Assembly: GCF_001029445.1 (NCBI RefSeq)
Contig: NZ_LDOT01000012.1
Span: 1-64,000 of the forward strand
Length of the DNA stretch: 64,000 nucleotides
Source of the DNA: Photobacterium aquae
Lineage (GTDB): Bacteria; Pseudomonadota; Gammaproteobacteria; Enterobacterales; Vibrionaceae
Direction: 5' to 3'
Shown here piece after piece: positions 25,923-34,333 of the stretch. A program made the translations under genes and the position numbers. The notes beneath the pieces were generated by a model. That model worked only from the letters and a program-made list of their open reading frames with translations. It was not told the origin of the DNA and did no database searches. Numbering within the stretch: position 1 is the first letter of the stretch; each line of letters starts with the position of its first letter.

Positions 25923-28076
25923 TTACAGTTCGATACCGACTTGTGGCGGTACCAAATCCCAACCAAACAAACTGCGAAATTCCTGAGTATAGAAGTCAGC
26001 ATCTGAGCGGTTGTAGATAATGTGTGGAGTGATCGTGATAATCAACTCGGTCTTACGATCTTTTACATTAGTTGCCTTAAATAGGTGTCCCAACACGGGG
26101 ATATCACCCAACAATGGCACCTTGGTCACCGTTGAACTCTGGTTCTGGCTAATCAAACCACCTAAGACGATAGTTTGGCCGGTTTCTGCCACCAATACCG
26201 TTTCAACATGGCGCTTCAAAATTGGCGGAGTATTTCCTTCGCTCTCTCCCGCTTCACTCACTTCTTGAGAAACAGCAAGCTCAACCAAGCCATTTTCGTT
26301 AATGGTTGGCATCAGTTCAAGAATCACGCCGGTATCTACATAAGTAAAGCTATCCGTTACTGAACCGTTACTCTCACCACTAGTTACTGATCCCGTTTTC
26401 ACGGCAATTTGAGTACCGACAGAAATTTTGGCCTCTTCACCATCTTTGGCCAGCAAACGCGGGCTGGACAGAATATGTACCTTGCCATCTTTCGCCGCCG
26501 CACTCAAATTGGCAGTAAAATCACCAAACGTGCCATTGAGCAGCAAACCGCCAGCCGCCAATTTGATACCACCCTCACCACTGGTGCCGCCATTGATTTT
26601 GCCACCATCGACATTGCCGTTTTTGACGTTCCAGTTCACGCCAAGATCCAAGCTGTCATCAAGGGTCACTTCCATTACGGAGGCTTCAATTAATACCTGA
26701 CGCGGACGACGATCCAGAACTTTAAGCAACTCAACCACTCGCGCATATTCATCATAGGTTCCCATGAAGATCAGTGCATTACGAGTTTCATCAACCACAA
26801 TCTTGAACTTATCGTTACCGACAGTCACCGCCGATAACGAAGAAGACTTACTTTTATCCAATGATGATCCAGAGCCTGCAAGAGTAGCTGGCCGCACCGC
26901 CGACTCTGTCTTCTTGGTCTCAGCTTTATTGGTAGAAACGCCGGCACCACTACTATTACCAAAAACTTGATTAATCACGTCGGTAATATCTTGCGCTTGG
27001 GCATTTTGCATAAAGTAGGTAAAAATGTTCATTTCACCAGCAACGGTCTGCTTTGGCCTGTCAAGCTGGCGGATCCACTGCTTGGTAAAATCCAACCAAC
27101 TGCGACTGCTGGCGGTCAGCAAAATTCGGTTGCTATCACCAATCGGGGTAATCGACACGCCAGTAACTCCCGATTGGCTCACAAGACCTTTTTCACTGAC
27201 TTGAGTATTAACAACCGGGACACCTTGCAATGGCAATGTTTGATTAACATTCACAACCAACTCATCTGCCGAAATAAACGCTGGTGTAACTATAGTAGTA
27301 AAATTCGATACTGGTGACGGTACATCGATAAGCGTAAACAGCTCCCGAAACCGCGCAATATCCTGCTGTTCGCCAACAAGAATCAACGAATTCAAATGAG
27401 CCTGTGACAATACTCGGCCTTTGCCCTGGGTTACAAATGTCATCGCCAACTGCGAGGCTTGCCCCAACGGCAAGTGATTGACGGGCACAAACTCAATAAC
27501 CTGACCATAGCGTAGCAGGCGTTTCATGTTGCGCTCGACAATTTCCGGCGATAAGTTAGTCGCCTTTGACAGCGGTACGACCTTGATCAGCCCTTTGTCT
27601 TGCAATAAAGCGACATCTGACAGGCGCAGCACCTCTTCAACCAAACCCAGCATACGACCCGGATTGACCGGCTCTGAAATATGCAAAGTCACTGGCTGGG
27701 TATTATCCGCCAATGACTGGTCGACGATATAGTTCACCCCGAGAATTTCACCCAACGTGAGGTTGATAAACTTATTCAGGGCCAGGCTCTGCGCATTCAC
27801 CGTAACAGGATTCGTGGACAACTTCAGCGTTTCTGCCGCCAAGTTCGAGTCCCGGTTCGCACGCAACATCGGAACGGCCGGTCCATTGTTGAATTGTGTC
27901 TGACCGGCTTCCATTTTCTTGGCCTGCCCTTCAGACACTTTCAGCTGGCTGTTGCGCTCGGTATGATTGGTCGGGGCCGGTGGTAGCGACTCAACCCCAT
28001 ACGGCCGGGCGGCACATCCGCCTAACATTAGCACAATCCCTGTTACTGCCAGTCCTCTGGCTGTTCGCTGTTTCAT
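25923..28076 (-). CDS. gspD: Type II secretion secretin GspD
   Basis: A 717-residue outer-membrane secretin, the exit channel of the type II system. It is a lipoprotein by its MLGGC lipobox near residue 20. N-terminal N0/N1-type domains follow (FINLTLGEILGVNYIVD; later repeats with LNSLILVGEQQDIARF). The C-terminal secretin domain shows the diagnostic QTIVLGGLISQNQSS and VPLLGDIPVLGHLFKA. A low-complexity Ser/Lys-rich insert lies near residues 370-420. ATG 28076 follows GGAAAA; the frame's GTG at 28088 is less likely. It is the last gene of the eleven-gene operon and is the component that meets the exported substrate. Confidence 0.93.
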   Translation of the reverse strand: MKQRTARGLAVTGIVLMLGGCAARPYGVESLPPAPTNHTERNSQLKVSEGQAKKMEAGQTQFNNGPAVPMLRANRDSNLAAETLKLSTNPVTVNAQSLALNKFINLTLGEILGVNYIVDQSLADNTQPVTLHISEPVNPGRMLGLVEEVLRLSDVALLQDKGLIKVVPLSKATNLSPEIVERNMKRLLRYGQVIEFVPVNHLPLGQASQLAMTFVTQGKGRVLSQAHLNSLILVGEQQDIARFRELFTLIDVPSPVSNFTTIVTPAFISADELVVNVNQTLPLQGVPVVNTQVSEKGLVSQSGVTGVSITPIGDSNRILLTASSRSWLDFTKQWIRQLDRPKQTVAGEMNIFTYFMQNAQAQDITDVINQVFGNSSGAGVSTNKAETKKTESAVRPATLAGSGSSLDKSKSSSLSAVTVGNDKFKIVVDETRNALIFMGTYDEYARVVELLKVLDRRPRQVLIEASVMEVTLDDSLDLGVNWNVKNGNVDGGKINGGTSGEGGIKLAAGGLLLNGTFGDFTANLSAAAKDGKVHILSSPRLLAKDGEEAKISVGTQIAVKTGSVTSGESNGSVTDSFTYVDTGVILELMPTINENGLVELAVSQEVSEAGESEGNTPPILKRHVETVLVAETGQTIVLGGLISQNQSSTVTKVPLLGDIPVLGHLFKATNVKDRKTELIITITPHIIYNRSDADFYTQEFRSLFGWDLVPPQVGIEL

Positions 28077-28088
28077 TATGTTTTCCAC

Positions 28089-28589
28089 TTACTCAAATCT
28101 AAATAGTTCAACCTGCGTCAACGCAGCGGCATTTTTATCTGCCAACCAAATCTGACGAGTACCAATTTTGTTGATGGTTCTACCGTCTGGCAGCTCATCC
28201 CCTTCACCCAAGGTCATAAAACTGGCATCCGCCATTTCAATCAGGGCTTGTGCTTTGTCTTCCTTGATAATGGCAACCAATTTCCATTGTTTTCCGGCCA
28301 CCTGTTGCTTGGTAATCTCTTGATCACTTTGTGTAGATGCTGACTTTTCGCTACTTTCCTCAAGTTGTGCAGGTATTCCCTCTCCAAGCGGGCTGCGATC
28401 CCTACTGAACAAATCACTGCTGGCATAGTTATCCAACCAATGAGGTGCTATCACTTCCGTTTGCTTAACCCCAGCTAGAGCCAGCGGATCATAATTTTCC
28501 TCATGATCAGCAAGAGAGAGCCATGTCGCCCCCCATCCTCCGGCTACCGTCAAAACCAAAGCCAATACACCTACCTTCATTGATGTCAT
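28089..28589 (-). CDS. GspC/XpsN-like inner-membrane connector
   Basis: A 166-residue protein with one N-terminal membrane helix (about residues 5-24), a Ser/Gln-rich linker and a C-terminal beta domain of the GspC homology-region/PilP type (WKLVAIIKEDKAQALIEM...GDELPDGRTINKIG). In this role it links the inner-membrane platform to the secretin N0 domain. It lacks the PDZ domain of classical GspC, and its place between M and D matches XpsN of Xanthomonas. A strong AGGA site precedes the ATG; it starts two bases past the gspM stop. Confidence 0.75.
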   Translation of the reverse strand: MTSMKVGVLALVLTVAGGWGATWLSLADHEENYDPLALAGVKQTEVIAPHWLDNYASSDLFSRDRSPLGEGIPAQLEESSEKSASTQSDQEITKQQVAGKQWKLVAIIKEDKAQALIEMADASFMTLGEGDELPDGRTINKIGTRQIWLADKNAAALTQVELFRFE

Positions 28590-28590
28590 G

Positions 28591-29202
28591 TTAATTCCTC
28601 TTTGCCTGCGACAGTTGTTTCAGTTCGCTGTCTGGCAACTTACGGTAAGCCGATACAGTGACCTGCAATTCAGTGGCATCCTGCAACGTTCTTATTTGTA
28701 CGGGCTTGGCTACAATCAACGTGTCTGACTGAGTCACTCCGTCTAGAAAAGTCATGATCTGCTTAGTGGTTCCCCTCAGAGTCAGGCGTATTAACACTTC
28801 AGCCCCCAGATTCGGCACTACTGGACCAACATCGAAACGGCGACCGTTAATTTTAAGATCATTGTTACGAATTAACGGATTCAATAGCGCCATCAGCCCT
28901 CCCTGTGCCGAAGAGTCAGAGGTTTCCTTGAGCAAAGCATTGGCATTACCGGCATTGATGGCCTTGACGTCTTGCTCAAGTTCACGCAGCTTGACAAGGC
29001 TATCAACAGCGCGCTGCTGCTTAGCAATCTGCACCGTTTGGCGCTCTATTTGCTCTATCGCACCACTACGCCAACTGAAATATGGGTTAATAACAACCGA
29101 CCAAAACAGACAAATGGCAATCAATAACAACGACCACCGAATCAATGGACTATCAAGTTCGTGATCCAGCTTGTCCATAACAGGCTGTAACTGCTTAATC
29201 AT
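28591..29202 (-). CDS. gspM: Type II secretion protein GspM
   Basis: A 203-residue bitopic inner-membrane protein with one hydrophobic helix (about residues 23-40), then a coiled coil (EQIERQTVQIAKQQRAVDSL) and a small ferredoxin-like periplasmic domain resembling GspM/PilO. GspM partners GspL in the assembly platform. It overlaps gspL by eight bases. The sequence is divergent, so the assignment leans on topology and operon position. Confidence 0.8.
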   Translation of the reverse strand: MIKQLQPVMDKLDHELDSPLIRWSLLLIAICLFWSVVINPYFSWRSGAIEQIERQTVQIAKQQRAVDSLVKLRELEQDVKAINAGNANALLKETSDSSAQGGLMALLNPLIRNNDLKINGRRFDVGPVVPNLGAEVLIRLTLRGTTKQIMTFLDGVTQSDTLIVAKPVQIRTLQDATELQVTVSAYRKLPDSELKQLSQAKRN

Positions 29203-30337
29203 GGCTAGCCTCCTTCAATTCAAGCTGCAAACGGAAGCTCTCTCGGTTATTGCTAACTTGGCGGATATCACTGATAAATGCCGCACTTTTCACTTGTTCC
29301 CACTGTTCTAACACCGCTGGCAACTCAGCAACATTAACCCCTTGCCCAACCAAAGTGACTGTCGGCATTTCTACCTCTATCGCAGTGAGATAAGTATCAT
29401 GAGGGAGCTGTTTGCTAAGAGCCTGAAGGATCTGGCCAATGGCTACTTGCTCTTGCTTGTAATGCGTAATCGCACGGAGTTTTTTCTTTTCGAACTCCAG
29501 ATGTTGACGAATAGTCACAGCTTCGCGACTCGGCATCGCCAATGACGCAGATTGCGCTTCGAGCTCAGACTGAGTGCTGCTGACAATCAAATAATCACCG
29601 GCAATCCATACCACTGCCGCCAAGGCGATTGCGCCAAGCGGCTTGAGGTATGTCTGTATATCGGTGAAGTCTGTAACGCCCTTGCGCTTACCGGCAGCGA
29701 TAACACTGCGCTTAGGTTTGAACTCCAGTGGCAACGCATCTTTGTTCCACTCTCCTCGGTAACCCATTTGGAAAAGGGCATCATTGCTGGCAATCCAACG
29801 TTGATAACGGCGCTCACACTGCTGTTGCTGTAATGGTGTCGTAACAGGGTGTACCCCCTGAACCAAACCATGTTGGTCAACTGCCAATGACCAATGCTGT
29901 CCTAGCACACTGTGCAGCAGTACCTGCTGCGGCCCTACCGCGCTGGCCAGATAAGCGCTCAAAGGCACAATATGGGTTGGCGCTATATCGCCAAGCAAAC
30001 CTTGCTCGACACTTTCATCCCAGATCCATACCGCGACCCGCCAAGACTCACCCACTTTCTGGGTTTGAAAATACGAGGCAGTCTGCGGCCAAATGGTCCA
30101 TTGCTCGATATCTGAACTCAGGCATTCGGCTATTTCTCCGGCCGTCACATATTCCGCATCGTATTCAAGCTGCTTGAACAAGCAGCGCTGAGGCGGAACG
30201 AGCCAGATTACCTTGTCCAATATTTGGGCATTAACCGGGCCAGCCAACGGCTCGCCACCCAACGTCATTCGATGGCCTTGCTCATCGGCGACGATTTCGT
30301 AATGCGCAATCCATGTTTTGCTATTTTTGTCTTTCAT
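29195..30337 (-). CDS. gspL: Type II secretion protein GspL
   Basis: A 380-residue inner-membrane protein. Residues 1-230 form an actin-like cytoplasmic domain that binds the GspE ATPase. One membrane helix lies near 238-255 (PLGAIALAAVVWIAGDYLI). Then come a coiled coil and a periplasmic ferredoxin-like domain. The order and length fit GspL/PilMN-type proteins, although the N-terminal sequence is divergent. It starts directly after the gspK stop and overlaps gspM. Confidence 0.82.
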   Translation of the reverse strand: MKDKNSKTWIAHYEIVADEQGHRMTLGGEPLAGPVNAQILDKVIWLVPPQRCLFKQLEYDAEYVTAGEIAECLSSDIEQWTIWPQTASYFQTQKVGESWRVAVWIWDESVEQGLLGDIAPTHIVPLSAYLASAVGPQQVLLHSVLGQHWSLAVDQHGLVQGVHPVTTPLQQQQCERRYQRWIASNDALFQMGYRGEWNKDALPLEFKPKRSVIAAGKRKGVTDFTDIQTYLKPLGAIALAAVVWIAGDYLIVSSTQSELEAQSASLAMPSREAVTIRQHLEFEKKKLRAITHYKQEQVAIGQILQALSKQLPHDTYLTAIEVEMPTVTLVGQGVNVAELPAVLEQWEQVKSAAFISDIRQVSNNRESFRLQLELKEASHD

Positions 30338-31225
30338 TTAATACCTTGCAGCATCTGGGTATTGCCATAACGTCCGTTTGTAAAGCGGCAAGCCTCCGGC
30401 CGCTACTTCAACCATTGTTCTTGCTGAAAAAGCCTTGCCATGCAACCGGATCAAAAAACGGTTACTGGCTACGCTACCCATTTCGTCAAACAGCCCGGCA
30501 GCGCGCTGCAACTGCGCAAACTGCTGCCATTCTCCTTTCTCTCGAGCTTCAACCAATTTCTCTAACTGTGACTCGCTGACACCAAACACACCAGCCAGCA
30601 ATTCTGCTGGCATTGAGGCATAGTTTTGCCAACCAACACCACCGACTACCAAGTAATCCCTCAATCCGTGAGGGACTTTTTCGTTGCCTGTGTTGAATAC
30701 TCCGCTTTGCGCTATGACCGATATTTCCAATAACTCGTCGACACCACGCATAAAGGAGTTACGTGGCAGCACTTCATCATCGTCGCCCATAGTAGGCATC
30801 CGGCCAAAACCGCCAGGCTTGCGCCACTCGTTAACAATACTCGCCCAATCACTGGCCTCTGAGGGCTCGACATAAAGACGAAATAGACGAAACAAGTTTT
30901 CCTGAGAAGCCAATGCCAAGCTGATCAGCCCAGCGTTATCCTGCACGCTCGCCTCAACACCATCAATATTGAAAAGCGAGCCATCAACGGGAACTGACTT
31001 GCCCTCGAGCATAAAGCGTCCCGGCTCAGGTGTTCCGGTTGACAATACAAAGACAATTTCTTGCACCGCATCGCTGACTGACAAGAAATCACTAAATTCC
31101 TGCTTTTTATCGGCAACCTCTTCGATGGCACTACGGGCTTTTGCCATTACACCCATCGCCAATACTGACAAAATGGCCATAACAATCAGGGTTAACGGTA
31201 GAATCGCCCCTTTTTCTTTTTTCAT
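30338..31225 (-). CDS. gspK: Type II secretion minor pseudopilin GspK
   Basis: A 295-residue large pseudopilin. The short leader MKKEKG is followed by a hydrophobic helix starting AILPLTLIVMAILSVLAMG. As usual in GspK, the glutamate at position 5 of the mature protein is absent. The long periplasmic domain carries the helix-hairpin-helix-like insert (PAELLAGVFGVSESQLEKLV). GspK caps the pseudopilus tip with GspI and GspJ. It abuts gspJ (one-base overlap). Confidence 0.88.
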   Translation of the reverse strand: MKKEKGAILPLTLIVMAILSVLAMGVMAKARSAIEEVADKKQEFSDFLSVSDAVQEIVFVLSTGTPEPGRFMLEGKSVPVDGSLFNIDGVEASVQDNAGLISLALASQENLFRLFRLYVEPSEASDWASIVNEWRKPGGFGRMPTMGDDDEVLPRNSFMRGVDELLEISVIAQSGVFNTGNEKVPHGLRDYLVVGGVGWQNYASMPAELLAGVFGVSESQLEKLVEAREKGEWQQFAQLQRAAGLFDEMGSVASNRFLIRLHGKAFSARTMVEVAAGGLPLYKRTLWQYPDAARY

Positions 31226-31926
31226 CAGCCCCTCCCGAACATCGGTGACAATGCATCACTGTGATAGATAACGGGAAACTCCCACTGCCATGTTTGGCTA
31301 TTTGCCGTTTCAAATTGAATACCAACTCGGTTGGGCAAACTCTCTTCCAGCTTGGCGGTAAAATGGGTAATCCACTCGGGAGCATCTCGGTAATACTGCT
31401 GATAGCGGAGTTCAACACTGCGGACATCGCCATTAAAAGGTAAATGCTGACCGGCATAATAGCTAAAGCGAATTGTCTTCATACCTTCGAGCAGTACAAA
31501 CCACTGTTCATCGCCCCAGTTAATACCACGCTGAATATCTGCATTGAATTTCTGACGATACTCCAGATTAAAACCACTACCATTGGCCTTAACCCTAAGC
31601 TGAATAGCTGCTGTTCGACCTGGGCCCGTCAGTACTGGCGAAGCCGAAATAAACTGCATCTCACTTGGGGAACCTTCGAAATATGCGCCAAGCGAACCGC
31701 CCGGATACACATACTGGGCCGAAATCGCCTGCTCGAAAAGCGGGTAGAACCATGCTTCTCTTTTCAATACGTATTGCTGCTGGCTCATTCCTCGCAGCGA
31801 ACGCTTCCAGGTATTTACCCCTTGGTCAAACGCCGTCAGCGTAATCGCCAATACTGACGAGAAAATCGTCAATGCAACCAGCAGCTCTATGATGGTGAAA
31901 CCTTGTTGCCGCTTCACTTCTTCCAT
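31225..31926 (-). CDS. gspJ: Type II secretion minor pseudopilin GspJ
   Basis: A 233-residue minor pseudopilin with a class III prepilin signal MEEVKRQQG ahead of FTIIELLVALTIFSSVLAI; the conserved Glu5 is present. The C-terminal globular domain is beta-rich (WGDEQWFVLLEGMKTIRFSYY). It belongs to the I-J-K tip complex of the pseudopilus. It overlaps gspI by 13 bases. Confidence 0.9.
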   Translation of the reverse strand: MEEVKRQQGFTIIELLVALTIFSSVLAITLTAFDQGVNTWKRSLRGMSQQQYVLKREAWFYPLFEQAISAQYVYPGGSLGAYFEGSPSEMQFISASPVLTGPGRTAAIQLRVKANGSGFNLEYRQKFNADIQRGINWGDEQWFVLLEGMKTIRFSYYAGQHLPFNGDVRSVELRYQQYYRDAPEWITHFTAKLEESLPNRVGIQFETANSQTWQWEFPVIYHSDALSPMFGRG

Positions 31927-32309
31927 CCCAGATGTTTAAACCGAAACTGATCCAACGCCTGTTGGCTCTCATTGGGGTAGATACTGACGTTAATCTGGTA
32001 CAACGCGACCTGATAGCGAACCAGTGCTTCTCGGGAATGCTGCTGGCGAAAATCAGAAATCCGCCGGGCTTGCCAGCGATACTCCCAATGACCGTCATGA
32101 CCCTTGCCGCTGCTTTGCTCCGCCGGGTTTACCTCGGCAATACGATGGTATATCCGCTTTTTTGCCGACAGCATAACGGCGACCTTCTCGGCCTTTGCCA
32201 ACTGATTCTGCCCGGCATCAAACAATGGAAGGACCGCCGCCAGCAAGCTCACCAAGACAACCGAGGCAACCAAAACCTCAATAAGACCAAAGCCTTTGCT
32301 ATTGCGCAT
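31914..32309 (-). CDS. gspI: Type II secretion minor pseudopilin GspI
   Basis: A 131-residue minor pseudopilin with leader MRNSKG and helix FGLIEVLVASVVLVSLLAA, including Glu5. GspI is the core of the tip complex. Length and position between H and J agree with the family. It overlaps both neighbours, showing tight coupling. Confidence 0.9.
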   Translation of the reverse strand: MRNSKGFGLIEVLVASVVLVSLLAAVLPLFDAGQNQLAKAEKVAVMLSAKKRIYHRIAEVNPAEQSSGKGHDGHWEYRWQARRISDFRQQHSREALVRYQVALYQINVSIYPNESQQALDQFRFKHLGWKK

Positions 32310-32730
32310 AAACCTGCGATACCTCTACATCACCATCCAACGGGCGGTACCAAATGCGCCAACTCAAACCAGATGGGGCCTGCAAAAACACCTCGCCGCC
32401 ATTGGTTACACCGTTGACCAAAAAACGCAATTGCTCGGCCTCGGCAACCGCCCAGCCCTCAGGCAAAGTAACCAAAGCGAGCCGGGAGGCTGATTGCCGA
32501 TCCTGAGACAAGTAATCACCCTGATTGATAATGAGCGGCTTGCCTGCCCGGCGATATTCACGCTTTAGTGCTGCGATACGAGCAACAACGGTATCGACCT
32601 CGCCTTGCTCTACCCGTTTGGCATAGAAGTTCCATACCTTGGGGGCGGCAAAACCGACCATTGACGATATCAACACCAGCACGACCATCAGTTCAATGAG
32701 CGTGAAACCCTGATGCGACTTAGAAGACAC
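32299..32730 (-). CDS. gspH: Type II secretion pseudopilin GspH
   Basis: A pseudopilin of about 143 residues with prepilin signal ending HQG before FTLIELMVVLVLISSMVGF. The ORF could begin at ATG 32748 or 32742, but GTG 32730 has GAGG at good spacing and gives a normal short leader (MSSKSHQG), so I prefer it. GspH links the pseudopilus shaft to the tip complex. It overlaps gspG by 11 bases. Confidence 0.85.
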   Translation of the reverse strand: MSSKSHQGFTLIELMVVLVLISSMVGFAAPKVWNFYAKRVEQGEVDTVVARIAALKREYRRAGKPLIINQGDYLSQDRQSASRLALVTLPEGWAVAEAEQLRFLVNGVTNGGEVFLQAPSGLSWRIWYRPLDGDVEVSQVYAQ

Positions 32731-33139
32731 CGATATCCTCATTTTCACCGGTACCGCCTTCTTTGCCGTCTTTACCTAGGGTGTAAAGGGCAAAGTCGCC
32801 ATTATCTTTGAGTTTGTACATATATGCCTTGCCCCAAGGGTCAGCAGGCACATCTTTGGCCAGGTAAGGACCATCCCAACCCACGGCAGAGCCCGGGGCA
32901 CTCATCAATGCAGGCAAGCCCTGCTCTGTTGTCGGATAATCACCGACATCAAGGCGGTAGGTATTCAATGCCGAGGAGAACAGTTCGATTTGTGCCGAGG
33001 CGACCTTGGTCTTTGACGAGCCAACCTTATTGAATAATTTGGGCCCGACCAGACCGGCCAGCAAGGAGATAAGCACCAAAACAACGAGCATTTCGATCAG
33101 GGTAAAGCCACGCTGTTGACCGCGTTTTTCAACTTTCAT
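32720..33139 (-). CDS. gspG: Type II secretion major pseudopilin GspG
   Basis: A 139-residue major pseudopilin forming the shaft of the pseudopilus. Leader MKVEKRGQQRG precedes FTLIEMLVVLVLISLLAGL. The C-terminal half has the strongly conserved GspG block LRVGD-type sequence (LDVGDYPTTEQGLPALMS), then WGKAYMYK and the calcium-site region near the end. It requires a prepilin peptidase, which is not encoded here and must come from a PilD/GspO elsewhere. Confidence 0.95.
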   Translation of the reverse strand: MKVEKRGQQRGFTLIEMLVVLVLISLLAGLVGPKLFNKVGSSKTKVASAQIELFSSALNTYRLDVGDYPTTEQGLPALMSAPGSAVGWDGPYLAKDVPADPWGKAYMYKLKDNGDFALYTLGKDGKEGGTGENEDIGVF

Positions 33140-33148
33140 AAGAACAAC

Positions 33149-34333
33149 CTATATTGCGATATCGTTAACTGAAATAATGCCCGAGATAAGGACGATCATG
33201 ATGGAGCCGATCAATCCCCCCATCACGACAATGACTGAGGGCTCAAGCAGGGTAATGGCCCGCTTCAACGCGTTTTTCATGCGGCGCTCGTACAATACGG
33301 CGATTTCACCGAAACTCTCTGGTAATGTCGCCCCGTTCTCACCAACCGCGATCATCTGGATCACCAAGTTAGGGAATACTTCTTTCTTGCGCAGCGAATC
33401 AGAGAATGACTCCCCTTGCTTAATGCCGTTCACCGCGTCGGCGAGCCGCCGTCTCAACCGCTCTTGGGAGAGGCCTTCGGCCGAAAGCAATGCCCCTTCA
33501 AGCAGGTCTACACCGGCCCCCAACATCCGGGACATACTGGAAGAGAACTCGATGATGTCCCAATAGGCAATCACGTCGCGGGTAAACGGCAGCCGGCCTG
33601 CAATGCGGTAAAACGTCGCCTGCACCCGCCCTTCCTGAATGCCCCACACCGTCAGGCCAACAGTAAAAATCAACACCGTCATGACGATCGTCATGTTGCT
33701 GTTAAAGAAATCAGCCACCGCAAGCAAGGTCGCCAACGCAGAGCTCTGCCCACTCTCCGAATCCACCATAGATTCAAAGTTAGGAAGTACGAAACTAAAT
33801 AGAAACAGCAAGATAGAAATACTGAACACCACCAGAAACGCAGGATAAGTCAGGGCACTTTTGATCTCGCCGACCAACTCAGCTTCTTTCTCTACCCGCT
33901 GGGCAATGCTGTACAACGCTGTTGGCAGATCACCATTGGCTTCGCCCAACCGCACCATAGAGGGCACATAACGAGGAAATACAAAGGGCTGGCATTCCAG
34001 TGCTTCTGACAAGCTAAAGCCGTTGTGCAGAAACTCGTGGACTTTCTTCCATGCCTGCTTGAGGTGCTTGTCCTCGCTAAGTTCGGCAATGGCATTCACC
34101 GCCTTGTCCAATCCCATCCCGCTTTTGCGCAAGCTGGCCAGTTCCCGCAAGCTGGTTAGCAGGGCTTCGCGGTCTACTTTCAGTGGAATGCGCTCAACAC
34201 CCTTGCGTACAACCAAAGGCTGAATCCGCTTGGCTTCCAGTTTTTCCTTGGCCATGGGCATAGAATCGGCTGCTATCCAGCCCTCTACCGTTTCGCCGTG
34301 GGGATTACGGCCGATGTACTGGAAAAAACTCAT
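33149..34333 (-). CDS. gspF: Type II secretion inner-membrane platform protein GspF
   Basis: A 394-residue polytopic protein with two homologous T2SSF domains (about 60-185 and 260-385) and three membrane segments (about 165-188, 217-237 and 363-386). The motifs LASLRKSGMGLDKAV and RLGEANGDLPTAL are typical. It sits at the base of the pseudopilus and transmits GspE motion. It overlaps gspE by four bases. Confidence 0.94.
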   Translation of the reverse strand: MSFFQYIGRNPHGETVEGWIAADSMPMAKEKLEAKRIQPLVVRKGVERIPLKVDREALLTSLRELASLRKSGMGLDKAVNAIAELSEDKHLKQAWKKVHEFLHNGFSLSEALECQPFVFPRYVPSMVRLGEANGDLPTALYSIAQRVEKEAELVGEIKSALTYPAFLVVFSISILLFLFSFVLPNFESMVDSESGQSSALATLLAVADFFNSNMTIVMTVLIFTVGLTVWGIQEGRVQATFYRIAGRLPFTRDVIAYWDIIEFSSSMSRMLGAGVDLLEGALLSAEGLSQERLRRRLADAVNGIKQGESFSDSLRKKEVFPNLVIQMIAVGENGATLPESFGEIAVLYERRMKNALKRAITLLEPSVIVVMGGLIGSIMIVLISGIISVNDIAI